Part shown: positions 1 through 7,134 of the stretch, in pieces
Position numbering within the stretch: position 1 is the stretch's first letter
How the letters are laid out: every line of letters begins with the position of its first letter
Assembly: GCA_903913345.1 (NCBI GenBank)
Contig: CAIWLA010000453.1
Span: forward strand, 1-18,676
From: an uncultured Magnetococcales bacterium
GTDB taxonomy: Bacteria > Pseudomonadota > Magnetococcia > Magnetococcales > Magnetaquicoccaceae
Direction: 5' to 3'
Length of the DNA stretch: 18,676 bases
Position numbers and translations under genes: made by a program
The notes under the pieces: generated by a model
What the model was told of the DNA's origin: nothing
Seen by the model: the letters and a program-made list of their open reading frames with translations, nothing else
The model's database searches: none

Positions 1-2
1 AT

Positions 3-1148
3 GGCGCCTGTCTGCTGGGTTCGATCAACCTGACCCGGTTTGTGCAACATGCCTTTACCCCCCAGGCGGTGTTTGACTGGGCCACCTTTGACGAGGTGGT
101 ACGCGTCTTTACCCGCATGCTGGACAATGTGGTGGAGATCAGCGGGCTGCCACTGCCGGAACAGATGGCGGAAATTCTTCTGAAACGTCGGCATGGCATG
201 GGATTTTTGGGGTTGGGATCGGCCATGACCCTGCTCAACATGCGCTATGGGGATGCGGAGTCCATTGAGTTTGCCGAACGGGTGGCGCGGGAGATGGCAA
301 CGGTCGGTTGGGATGTGGGGGTGGAACTGGCCCTGGAAAAGGGACCAGCCCCCCTCATGGAGCAGTTGTTTACCGTGACCGATGCCATGCTGCTCCAGCG
401 GCCTGCCCTCGCCGAAAGGGGGGTTCGGGTGGGGGATTCATTGCCCGGCAAGGTGTTGCTGGCCCATTACAGTCGTTACATGGCGCAGTTTCCGCCAGCC
501 CTGCGTGACCGGATTGCCGAGCATGGGTGCCGGTTTACCCATCATACCTCCATTGCCCCCACCGGCACGATTGCCCTCTCCCTGGCCAACAATGCCTCCA
601 ATGGCATCGAACCGAGTTTTTCCCACAAGTACAGCCGCAATATTATCCGGGCCGGGCGCAAGACCAAGGAAAAGGTGGATGTCCTCTCTTACGAGTTGCT
701 GGCCTACCGTCTGTTGGTCAATCCCGATGCCGATCCGTATGCCGAAGAGGGGCACAATCGTCTGCCGGCCTGTTTTGTCGATGCCAACGTCATCCACCCC
801 AAGGCCCACGTGGATATTCAGGCGGCGGTCCAGAAATGGGTGGATTCCTCCATTTCCAAGACGATCAATGTCCCAGGCGATTTTCCGTATGACGATTTCA
901 AGGAGATCTACCTGTATGCCTACGACAAGGGGTTGAAGGGCTGCACCACCTTCCGTTTCAATCCAGAGGCCTTTCAGGGGGTATTGGTCAAGCAGTCGGA
1001 TCTGGCGGCGACGACCTACCGTTTTACCCTCTCCAATGGGGAGACAATCCTGTTGAAAGGGGATGAGGAGGTGGAGTATGATGGCGAGATGCACAATGCC
1101 GCCAACCTCTACGATGCCCTCAAAGAGGGCTATTACGGTCGGTTGTGA
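3..1148 (+). CDS. nrdJa: Class II (B12-dependent) ribonucleotide reductase catalytic subunit, 3' part only
   Basis: This is the C-terminal portion of an adenosylcobalamin-dependent ribonucleotide reductase, which makes deoxyribonucleotides in the cytoplasm. The frame is open from the first bases of the window, so the gene starts upstream; the GTG at 42 is internal. The visible protein begins GACLLGSINLTRF. By family knowledge, the Cys in this segment corresponds to one of the two active-site cysteines that reduce the substrate. Further family signatures are the PTGTIALSLANNASNGIEPSF segment around nt 556-618 and the KTINVPGDFPYDDF...GLKGCTTFRFN segment around nt 858-960. The protein stops without a zinc-ribbon tail; that part is encoded by the next gene, as in the split NrdJa/NrdJb enzymes of Pseudomonas. 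The 65-bp gap to nrdJb and the shared strand suggest co-transcription. Class II is supported by the sequence style and the NrdJb partner; the cobalamin site itself cannot be checked here. Confidence 0.9.
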   Translation, partial: GACLLGSINLTRFVQHAFTPQAVFDWATFDEVVRVFTRMLDNVVEISGLPLPEQMAEILLKRRHGMGFLGLGSAMTLLNMRYGDAESIEFAERVAREMATVGWDVGVELALEKGPAPLMEQLFTVTDAMLLQRPALAERGVRVGDSLPGKVLLAHYSRYMAQFPPALRDRIAEHGCRFTHHTSIAPTGTIALSLANNASNGIEPSFSHKYSRNIIRAGRKTKEKVDVLSYELLAYRLLVNPDADPYAEEGHNRLPACFVDANVIHPKAHVDIQAAVQKWVDSSISKTINVPGDFPYDDFKEIYLYAYDKGLKGCTTFRFNPEAFQGVLVKQSDLAATTYRFTLSNGETILLKGDEEVEYDGEMHNAANLYDALKEGYYGRL

Positions 1149-1213
1149 CCGGGGCCGGTTGGCCAATCCAGACCACTATTTGACTCAAGATAATGGCCGT
1201 GACGGGGGATGCA

Positions 1214-1882
1214 ATGACAGTCAAGATTGAACAAAAAATTGTCTCGTATGAAGTGGTGTCGGATGGGACGGATGCGGTTCCGGTGGCCCCCAAAAAGGAG
1301 GTCAAAAAAGGGCCAGCACCCGCCGTGGTGCGGGAGGAGGATGGCAATGTCATCCACATGCAGCCCCTCATGCGGCGTCCCGTGGAGTTGCGGGGATCGA
1401 CCTACAAGATCAAGACGCCCCTCTCCGAACATGCCCTGTATGTCACCATCAACGATATTGAGGTCAATGGCAAGCGTCGTCCGTTCGAGATTTTTATCAA
1501 CTCGAAAAACATGGAAAACTTTGCCTGGATTGTGGCGTTGACGCGGGTCATTTCGGCGGTGTTCCGTCATGCGGGGGATGCCACCTTTCTGGTGGAGGAG
1601 TTGCGTTCCGTCTTTGATCCCCGTGGTGGTTATTTCAAGCCGGGTGGCAAGTATATGCCCAGTCTGGTGGCCGAGATTGGCGAGTGTCTGGAACGCCACA
1701 TGACCAACATTGGCATCCTGAATCCGCCGGAGGTCTCCCAGGAGTTGCAGGCCAAGCGGTTGCTGGCCAAAGAGGGGGGATTGGCGGGGGGCAGCGTCTG
1801 TCCCAAATGCAATCAACTGGCGGTGGTGCGACTGGATGGCTGCGATACCTGCCTGGAGTGTGGCTATTCCAAGTGTGGTTAG
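1214..1882 (+). CDS. nrdJb: Class II ribonucleotide reductase accessory subunit NrdJb (TSCPD domain plus zinc ribbon)
   Basis: This is the detached C-terminal part of the split class II ribonucleotide reductase, 222 residues. Residues about 55-170 form a TSCPD-type domain (TPLSEHALYVTIND...RRPFEIFINSKNMENFAWIVALTRVISAVFRH). The tail carries six cysteines, C196, C199, C210, C213, C216 and C221, in a CPKC...CDTCLECGYSKCG arrangement. By family knowledge this combines a zinc ribbon with the cysteine pair that re-reduces the active-site disulfide. I chose the ATG at 1214 because a GGGGGAT run precedes it and the sequence MTVKIEQKIV resembles NrdJb starts. An in-frame ATG at 1193 would add seven residues but has no clear ribosome binding site. 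The protein is expected to work only together with the NrdJa encoded just upstream. Confidence 0.85.
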   Translation: MTVKIEQKIVSYEVVSDGTDAVPVAPKKEVKKGPAPAVVREEDGNVIHMQPLMRRPVELRGSTYKIKTPLSEHALYVTINDIEVNGKRRPFEIFINSKNMENFAWIVALTRVISAVFRHAGDATFLVEELRSVFDPRGGYFKPGGKYMPSLVAEIGECLERHMTNIGILNPPEVSQELQAKRLLAKEGGLAGGSVCPKCNQLAVVRLDGCDTCLECGYSKCG

Positions 1883-1927
1883 GGCGGTTTGCCGGGCGTG
1901 GGGGGGGCGGTCTAAGGCCGAGAGACC

Positions 1928-2824
1928 ATGGAAAACAACAACGAAAACAATCGGTCGCAGTATGACACCACCTTCAAGGATCTGTTCGAGCAGCCACCCC
2001 AGAGGCTGCTGAAACTGTTGATCGGGCGTCAGGCCGTGCGTCTGTTGCCGGTGGAATTTGCCTCCACCCAGAAACGTCTGCCCGATTGGGTGTTTTTGAT
2101 GGAGGACGATGCCATCTTTCATCTGGATTTGCAGGGCAGACCAGAGGGGATGGATTGGCGCATGTTGATGTATTATGCGTTGATACGGCAACGTTATCCG
2201 GGCCAGGAATTGATTCAAAAGGTGTTGTACGTTGGACAGAAGGTGTGGCATCCCCAGGCGACCATAAAGGAGAAAAATCTCTTTTTTCGGTATGAAGTGG
2301 TGGATATTCGCACCATCGACTGCCGGGCGTTGCTGGCCAGTCCCCTGCTGGAGGAAAATATTTTGGCGATCCTCTGCCGAATGGATCATCAAAAGGAGAC
2401 CATTCGGGAAATTTTGTACCGGATCAGCGCATTGCCGACCAAAGCCAGGGCCGATGCCCTGACCAAACTGGTCATCCTGTCCCGATTGCGCAGACTGGAA
2501 CTGGTTGTCAAAACGGAGGCTGAAGAGATGGCTCTTGTCTTGAATGTGATGGAAAACGATGTGTTGCGGCCCATGCTGTTGAAGGTGCAGCAGGAAAGCA
2601 AGCAGGAAGGCAAGCAGGAAGGCAAGCAGGAAGGCAAGCAGGAAGGCAAGCAGGAAGGCAAGCAGGAAGGCAAAGCCGACATGCTGCTTCGCCTGATGCA
2701 GCGTCGTTTCGGTACGGTTCCAGATTGGGTGCGAACCAAGGTATGCGCCTCTGGCGCAAGCGACCTGGATGGATGGAGCGAACGTATTTTTGATGCCGAC
2801 ACCATCGAACATATTTTCCAATAG
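1928..2824 (+). CDS. Rpn family recombination-promoting nuclease / putative transposase (PD-(D/E)XK, DUF4351)
   Basis: The 298-residue protein matches the Rpn/COG5464 group, DNA endonuclease-like proteins of the PD-(D/E)XK fold often annotated as putative transposases. The N-terminal half (about 11-130) has the expected layout: YDTTFKDLF, then LPVEFASTQKRLPDW, then IFHLDLQGRPEGMDWRMLMYYALI. D53 and the D67-L-Q69 element are the likely catalytic residues; the usual E-x-Q is D-x-Q here. Residues 222-249 are seven tandem tetrapeptides (one QESK, six QEGK), probably a charged helical linker. The C-terminal MLLRLMQRRFG...WSERIFDADTIEHIF segment is DUF4351-like. A GGTCT/AGACC stem could form around the ribosome binding site. 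The gene sits alone between nrdJb and htpX and looks like a mobile, self-contained unit. No terminal inverted repeats are seen, so it is probably not an IS. Confidence 0.8.
   Translation: MENNNENNRSQYDTTFKDLFEQPPQRLLKLLIGRQAVRLLPVEFASTQKRLPDWVFLMEDDAIFHLDLQGRPEGMDWRMLMYYALIRQRYPGQELIQKVLYVGQKVWHPQATIKEKNLFFRYEVVDIRTIDCRALLASPLLEENILAILCRMDHQKETIREILYRISALPTKARADALTKLVILSRLRRLELVVKTEAEEMALVLNVMENDVLRPMLLKVQQESKQEGKQEGKQEGKQEGKQEGKQEGKADMLLRLMQRRFGTVPDWVRTKVCASGASDLDGWSERIFDADTIEHIFQ
2591..2674 (+). repeat. 12-bp in-frame tandem repeat encoding (QEGK)n
   Basis: Seven consecutive 12-bp units of the form CAGGAAGGCAAG lie inside the Rpn-family gene. The first unit has AGC in place of GGC (QESK), the next five are identical, and the last ends in AAA instead of AAG. 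Because the unit is a multiple of three, changes in copy number would lengthen or shorten the linker without shifting the frame. Confidence 0.95.
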
Positions 2825-2908
2825 TGCCCTCACAGGAGTGGATTCTCTGCTCATCGCTCCCCGGAAGTCAGTGAGTGAGAAGATTTTCTTGGACAAGGTG
2901 GTTGTTTG

Positions 2909-3748
2909 ATGAGCGATATACGCACCTTTGTGCTGTTGGCGGGTTTGACCGCGCTGTTTTTGGTGGTTGGAATGGCCTTGGGCGGGCGGGATGGGATGAT
3001 GCTGGCCCTGCTGATGGCGGTTGGGTTGAATTTCTGGGCCTACTGGAATTCCGATCAGGCGGTGTTGCGCATGTTTAATGCCCAGGAGATTGGGCCAACC
3101 CAGATGCCCGACTATTATGCCACGGTGCAGGCGTTGGCGCGGCGTGGACGTTTGCCGATGCCACGGGTCTACGTGATTGACGATCCATCGCCCAATGCCT
3201 TTGCAACGGGTCGGGATGCGGACCATGCGGCCGTGGCCGCCACGACGGGCATTTTGCGCCTGCTGACCCTGGAGGAGTTGGCCGGGGTGATGGCCCATGA
3301 ATTGGCCCATGTGCGCAACCAGGATATTCTGATCGGCACTCTGTCGGCCACCCTGGCCGGGGCCATTACCGCCCTGGCACAGTTTGGTCTCTTTTTCAAT
3401 ACCGGACGAGACCGGGAAGAGGGTGGCAGCGGCACGGCGGGTCTGTTGATGGCCCTGTTGGCACCGGTGGCGGCCATGTTGATTCAGATGGCGGTCTCTC
3501 GTTCCCGCGAGTATGGTGCCGATGCCCTGGGTGCCCGGTTGTGCGGCAATCCCTTGTGGCTGGCCGCCGCCCTCCATAAACTGGAGCAGGGCAGTCGGCA
3601 GATTCCCCTGGCAGCAGCCGAGGCCCATCCCGCAACGGCCCATCTGTTTATTGTCAATCCCCTCTCCGCCGGTTTTCTGGCGGGTCTCTTTTCTACCCAT
3701 CCGCCCCTGTCGGAGCGGATTCAACGGCTGCGTGCCATGGTGCCTTGA
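2909..3748 (+). CDS. htpX: HtpX-like membrane zinc metalloprotease
   Basis: This is an M48B-family inner-membrane protease of 279 residues that degrades misfolded membrane proteins. Two N-terminal hydrophobic segments (about 5-24 and 29-45) precede the catalytic domain. The zinc-binding motif HELAH is at residues 130-134 and the third ligand is probably E201 in SREYGAD. Two more hydrophobic stretches (about 141-163 and 176-196) lie between them, the usual HtpX layout. The family signatures [18 protein letters not shown] and [13 protein letters not shown] are also present. The start chosen is the ATG at 2909, with AAGGTGG ending 7-8 bases before it; a TTG one codon earlier is unlikely. The stop is 3 bp before rpe, so these genes are probably translated from one mRNA. 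Confidence 0.92.
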   Translation: MSDIRTFVLLAGLTALFLVVGMALGGRDGMMLALLMAVGLNFWAYWNSDQAVLRMFNAQEIGPTQMPDYYATVQALARRGRLPMPRVYVIDDPSPNAFATGRDADHAAVAATTGILRLLTLEELAGVMAHELAHVRNQDILIGTLSATLAGAITALAQFGLFFNTGRDREEGGSGTAGLLMALLAPVAAMLIQMAVSRSREYGADALGARLCGNPLWLAAALHKLEQGSRQIPLAAAEAHPATAHLFIVNPLSAGFLAGLFSTHPPLSERIQRLRAMVP

Positions 3749-3751
3749 GCG

Positions 3752-4426
3752 ATGATCAAAATTGCACCCAGTATCCTCTCCGCCGACTTTGCCCGTCTGG
3801 GGGAGGAGATTCGATCGGTGGAGGCGGCCGGTGCCGATTATATCCACGTGGATGTCATGGATGGTCATTTCGTACCCAACCTGACCATCGGTCCCGTGGT
3901 GGTGGAGGGTATCCGCAAGGTGTCGCGCCAACCGCTGGATCTCCATTTGATGATCGCACCGGTGGATGCCCATATTCCCGCCTTTGCCCAGGCGGGGGCG
4001 CACCTGATCAGCGTCCATTATGAGGCCACGACCCATCTGGATCGAACCTTGAATTTGATTCGCGAGCAGGGGTGCCGTGTCGGTGTGGCCCTCAATCCCG
4101 CCACGCCCATCAGCCTGCTGGGGGAGGTGCTCCATCTGGTGGACCGGGTGGTCTTGATGAGTGTCAATCCCGGTTTCGGGGGACAATCGTTCATTCCCTA
4201 TGTGTTGCAGAAGATACGCAGGATGCGGGAGATGATCCGGGAGCGGGGGCTTGCCATCGAGTTGGAGGTGGATGGCGGAATCAAAGTGACCAATATCGGG
4301 GCCATCGCCGCCGCCGGGGCGGATGTCTTTGTCGCGGGATCAGCGATCTTTTCGCAGACGGACTATGCCATGACCATCCATCAGTTGCGTACCAATGCCG
4401 AAGCGGCCCAGGCTCCTCTGCAATAG
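3752..4426 (+). CDS. rpe: Ribulose-phosphate 3-epimerase
   Basis: Rpe interconverts ribulose 5-phosphate and xylulose 5-phosphate in the pentose phosphate (and, where present, Calvin) pathway. The 224-residue length is standard for this TIM-barrel enzyme. Visible signatures are the N-terminal KIAPSILSADFARL, the metal-binding and catalytic set H32, D34 (HVDVMDGHFVPN) and H65 (DLHLMI), the phosphate-region loop MSVNPGFGGQ at 136-145, and the catalytic D174 in EVDGGI. The gene begins 3 bp after htpX and ends 15 bp before rsmB. This fits a short housekeeping operon, although the three products have no shared pathway. Confidence 0.97.
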   Translation: MIKIAPSILSADFARLGEEIRSVEAAGADYIHVDVMDGHFVPNLTIGPVVVEGIRKVSRQPLDLHLMIAPVDAHIPAFAQAGAHLISVHYEATTHLDRTLNLIREQGCRVGVALNPATPISLLGEVLHLVDRVVLMSVNPGFGGQSFIPYVLQKIRRMREMIRERGLAIELEVDGGIKVTNIGAIAAAGADVFVAGSAIFSQTDYAMTIHQLRTNAEAAQAPLQ

Positions 4427-4441
4427 GTTGAAAACAATCAA

Positions 4442-5755
4442 ATGACAATCATTTCGCCACGCCTGCTGGCTGTACAGGCGGTGATGGGGGTGTTGCGGGG
4501 CAGCGGACCACTGGAACTGCCTCCCGCCGCCGTCACCTTGTCGCCTCGTGACCGTGCCCTGGCCATGGAGATTGCCGCCGGGACGGTGCGCCATCTGGCC
4601 ACCCTGGATCATCTGCTCCAATCCTGCATGGAACGGCCACTGCCGAGCAAACATTATTTTTTGTGGGCGGTATTGCGCACGGCCTTGTATCAGGCCATTT
4701 ACATGCGGGTGCCGGAACGGGCGGCTGTCCATGAGGCGGTCGCTCTGGTCAAGGAGAGTCGGGATCATACCCGTTCTGGATTTGCCAACGGGGTGTTGCG
4801 TTCGGTCCTGCGCCTGGACCGGGGGTTGGTGTTGGCCCGGATTGCCGATCCCGTGCGCCGTCTGGCGGTGACCCATTCCTATCCCGAATGGTTGGTGCGC
4901 CGTTGGTGGTCGGCGGTGGGAGAAGAGAAGATCCAGGCCCGTCTGGCGGCGGGCAATCAGGTGGCCCCGTTGACCGTGCGTGCCAACACCCTGGCCACCC
5001 AGCCGGGACTGTTGCAGGCGGCCCTGGGAGCGGGGGCCACCCCCTGTGGGTTGGCGCCGGAGGGGATGACGGTGGAAGGAATGATCGGTCCGGTGGAAAA
5101 AATGCCGGGTTATACCAATGGCTGGTTTGCGGTACAGGATCAGGCGGCCCAGTTGGTATCGCACTTTTTGGCCCCTCAGGCGGGAGAGACGGTGTTGGAT
5201 GGTTGTGCCGCACCGGGGGGCAAGACGACCCATCTGGCGGCCCTGGCCGGGGGAGCGGTGCATGTGACCGCCGTGGAAATCGATGCGGAGCGGATAGACC
5301 GTCTGCGGCACAATCTCCATCGTTTGCGGGTCAAGAATGTGGAGATTGTCGTCGGGGATCTGGGCGATCCGGATCTGTTGGGGGATCGGCGGTTTGATCG
5401 TGCCCTGGTGGATGTGCCGTGTACGGGCACGGGGGTGATTCGTCGGCATCCAGAGATCAAGTGGCGGCGCGAGGCAGTGGACGTGGCGCGCCTGGTGGCC
5501 ATTCAGGCCCGTATTCTGGCCGGGGCGGCAGTACGGGTGGTGGTGGGCGGGTGGCTGGTCTATGCCACCTGTTCCCTGGAGCCGGAGGAAAACCAGGGGC
5601 AGATTGACTCATTTTTGCAGCGCAATCCCGGTTGGCAGCGGGTGCCGATTGTCATGGCAGGGGTGCCGGTGACCGGGTTGGGTGATTTTCAGACCGAGCC
5701 GGGGGAACAAGGCATGGATGGTTTTTATGCCGCACGGTTGCGGCGTGTGGCGTAG
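4442..5755 (+). CDS. rsmB: 16S rRNA (cytosine-967-C5)-methyltransferase RsmB
   Basis: RsmB methylates C967 of 16S rRNA using S-adenosylmethionine. The 437-residue protein has an N-terminal NusB-like RNA-binding domain (about 5-135, including LSPRDRALAMEIAAGTVR and ERAAVHEAVALVK). The Rossmann methyltransferase domain follows. Motif I, DGCAAPGGKT, is at 253-262. The motif IV cysteine C327 lies in DVPCTGTG and the motif VI nucleophile C377 in YATCSLEPEEN, which is the two-cysteine signature of RNA m5C methyltransferases. The length and both cysteines match E. coli RsmB closely. fmt, the common neighbour of rsmB, is not in the window; rpe lies immediately upstream instead. Confidence 0.95.
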   Translation: MTIISPRLLAVQAVMGVLRGSGPLELPPAAVTLSPRDRALAMEIAAGTVRHLATLDHLLQSCMERPLPSKHYFLWAVLRTALYQAIYMRVPERAAVHEAVALVKESRDHTRSGFANGVLRSVLRLDRGLVLARIADPVRRLAVTHSYPEWLVRRWWSAVGEEKIQARLAAGNQVAPLTVRANTLATQPGLLQAALGAGATPCGLAPEGMTVEGMIGPVEKMPGYTNGWFAVQDQAAQLVSHFLAPQAGETVLDGCAAPGGKTTHLAALAGGAVHVTAVEIDAERIDRLRHNLHRLRVKNVEIVVGDLGDPDLLGDRRFDRALVDVPCTGTGVIRRHPEIKWRREAVDVARLVAIQARILAGAAVRVVVGGWLVYATCSLEPEENQGQIDSFLQRNPGWQRVPIVMAGVPVTGLGDFQTEPGEQGMDGFYAARLRRVA

Positions 5756-5801
5756 GGTGTGGCAAGAATGGGCGCGAAAGGGGATGTGGACCCTCTATGA
5801 C

Positions 5802-6389
5802 ATGCGAATTTTCCTTCTGACCCCCCTTTTTTTGGTCACCATCGGTGTGACAGCCACGGCTCAGGCCGAGCAGCCCCTCTTTGCAACCGGTGCCCTGGTG
5901 TCGATGGAGAGTCCCCATCCCCAGGCCGAGCGGGAGAATTTTCCCGTGATCAAAGGTTTGTATCTGGGCATGTCGATGAAGGAGGTGGACCATGTCACCC
6001 AATACAAGCTGGAGATGGATCTCAAGTTGGAAGAAGAGGGCGTTTATTATTTTGTCCAGAAAGGCAGCGATGGGTTGCGAGCCACCCGCAGTGACTTGCG
6101 AACCAGGAGCCTGCCCAGCGATTTGATCATCAAAACGGACACCCATAAAAAGGTGACGGGGATTATTTTGAGTGGAGCCTGTGTGAAAAGATGGTTTCAT
6201 TTGGGCGAAGATCCCCCGATTGAACCCTTTGTGCAACAATTCGCCATCGATCACCATCTCAAGCCACCGCATGGCCAGGAGCCGGGACGGGGAACGGTGT
6301 GGTATGAAATGGACAACCCGAAAGGGTTCAACTTGAAGATTGAAAACAGTTTTCGAATTCTGCTGGCCAGTGCGTCCGGGGAATCTTGA
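5802..6389 (+). CDS. Small secreted protein of unknown function
   Basis: I do not recognise this 195-residue protein. It begins with a Sec-type signal peptide: a short basic start (MR), a hydrophobic core to about residue 16, and a likely signal peptidase site after AQA at residue 22. The mature part is soluble-looking and charged, with one cysteine (SGACVKRW), a hydrophobic GLYLGMSMKEVDHV segment and a DLIIKTDTHKKVTGIILSG segment. The GLxLGMSxxEV stretch resembles short motifs in small periplasmic proteins that contain SmpA/BamE-like or repeated GxxxGMS elements, but the match is too weak for a name. The frame is open upstream into rsmB. An ATG at 5784, preceded immediately by AAAGGGG, is the alternative start and would add MWTLYD. 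The gene converges on kdpE with only 40 bp between them and no clear terminator. Confidence 0.65.
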   Translation: MRIFLLTPLFLVTIGVTATAQAEQPLFATGALVSMESPHPQAERENFPVIKGLYLGMSMKEVDHVTQYKLEMDLKLEEEGVYYFVQKGSDGLRATRSDLRTRSLPSDLIIKTDTHKKVTGIILSGACVKRWFHLGEDPPIEPFVQQFAIDHHLKPPHGQEPGRGTVWYEMDNPKGFNLKIENSFRILLASASGES

Positions 6390-6429
6390 CCGCGCATTTC
6401 AGCTGCAATCCATGCCGTTCCCGGCCCCT

Positions 6430-7134
6430 TCACGACAACGCCAGTCGGTATCCCACCCCCGATTCCGTCAAAATGTGGCGGGGCACGTTGGGATCCTCCT
6501 CCAGCTTGCGGCGCAGATTGGACATGTAGACCCGCAAATAATGGGTGTTTTCCGACTGGTTCGGTCCCCAGACATCCCGCAGCAGGGTGCGGTGGGTCAA
6601 TACCCGCCCGGCATTGGCCACCAGTTGGGCCAACAGACGATATTCGATGGCCGTCAGGTGAACATTCTTGCCCCCACGGGTCACCAGTCGCTGGACGAGA
6701 TTGACCTCCACTTCTCCAAAGCGGGTGGTGGTGGACTCCTCCCCGTGGGTGCGAACCGAACGGCGCAACAAGGCACGTACCCGGGCCAGCAGTTCGGGCA
6801 CCCCGAAAGGCTTGGTCAGATAATCATCGGCCCCCACATCCAGGGCACCCACCTTGTCGGTTTCGTTGGCGCGGGCCGAAAGGATCAGGACGGGCAGGTT
6901 GGACCATGTGCTCAGATCCCGAACCAGATCGATGCCATCCATGTCGGGCAACCCCAGATCCACGATGACCAGATCGGGACGACGGGTGCCCACCTCGACC
7001 AGACCCCGTGTCCCCGTCTCCGACTCGATCACCGTATAGTGTTCCGCCTCCAGGGCCGCACGGACAAACCGGCGAATCTGCGGCTCATCCTCGATAATGA
7101 CAATCAAAACAGTCGGTGCGTGGTCATCAGCCAT
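6430..7134 (-). CDS. kdpE: KdpE-type OmpR-family response regulator
   Basis: This is a 234-residue transcriptional response regulator matching KdpE. The receiver domain (about 8-120) has the acidic pair E15/D16, phospho-acceptor D59 (VIVDLGLPDMDG) and K108 (YLTKPF). The C-terminal winged-helix domain carries LTAIEYRLLAQLVANAGRVLTHRTLLRDVWG and the conserved ending HILTESGVGYRL. The start is the ATG at 7134, which shares its A with the TGA stop of kdpD, so translation is probably coupled. A more upstream start at 7191 would lie inside kdpD and is rejected. In known systems KdpE activates the kdpFABC pump operon. No kdpFABC is visible here, so the nearby kup genes are plausible targets; that is inference. 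Confidence 0.93.
   Translation of the reverse strand: MADDHAPTVLIVIIEDEPQIRRFVRAALEAEHYTVIESETGTRGLVEVGTRRPDLVIVDLGLPDMDGIDLVRDLSTWSNLPVLILSARANETDKVGALDVGADDYLTKPFGVPELLARVRALLRRSVRTHGEESTTTRFGEVEVNLVQRLVTRGGKNVHLTAIEYRLLAQLVANAGRVLTHRTLLRDVWGPNQSENTHYLRVYMSNLRRKLEEDPNVPRHILTESGVGYRLALS

Noticed and set aside
2591..2674. Short regular repeats as a possible CRISPR array
   Set aside because: The units are 12 bp and contiguous, without spacers, and they are translated in frame.
1133..4186. A 1017-codon open frame on the minus strand
   Set aside because: It lies opposite nrdJb, the Rpn gene, htpX and rpe, which all have clear family motifs. Its translation is rich in His, Gln and Arg with no recognisable domain, typical of an antisense frame in GC-rich DNA.
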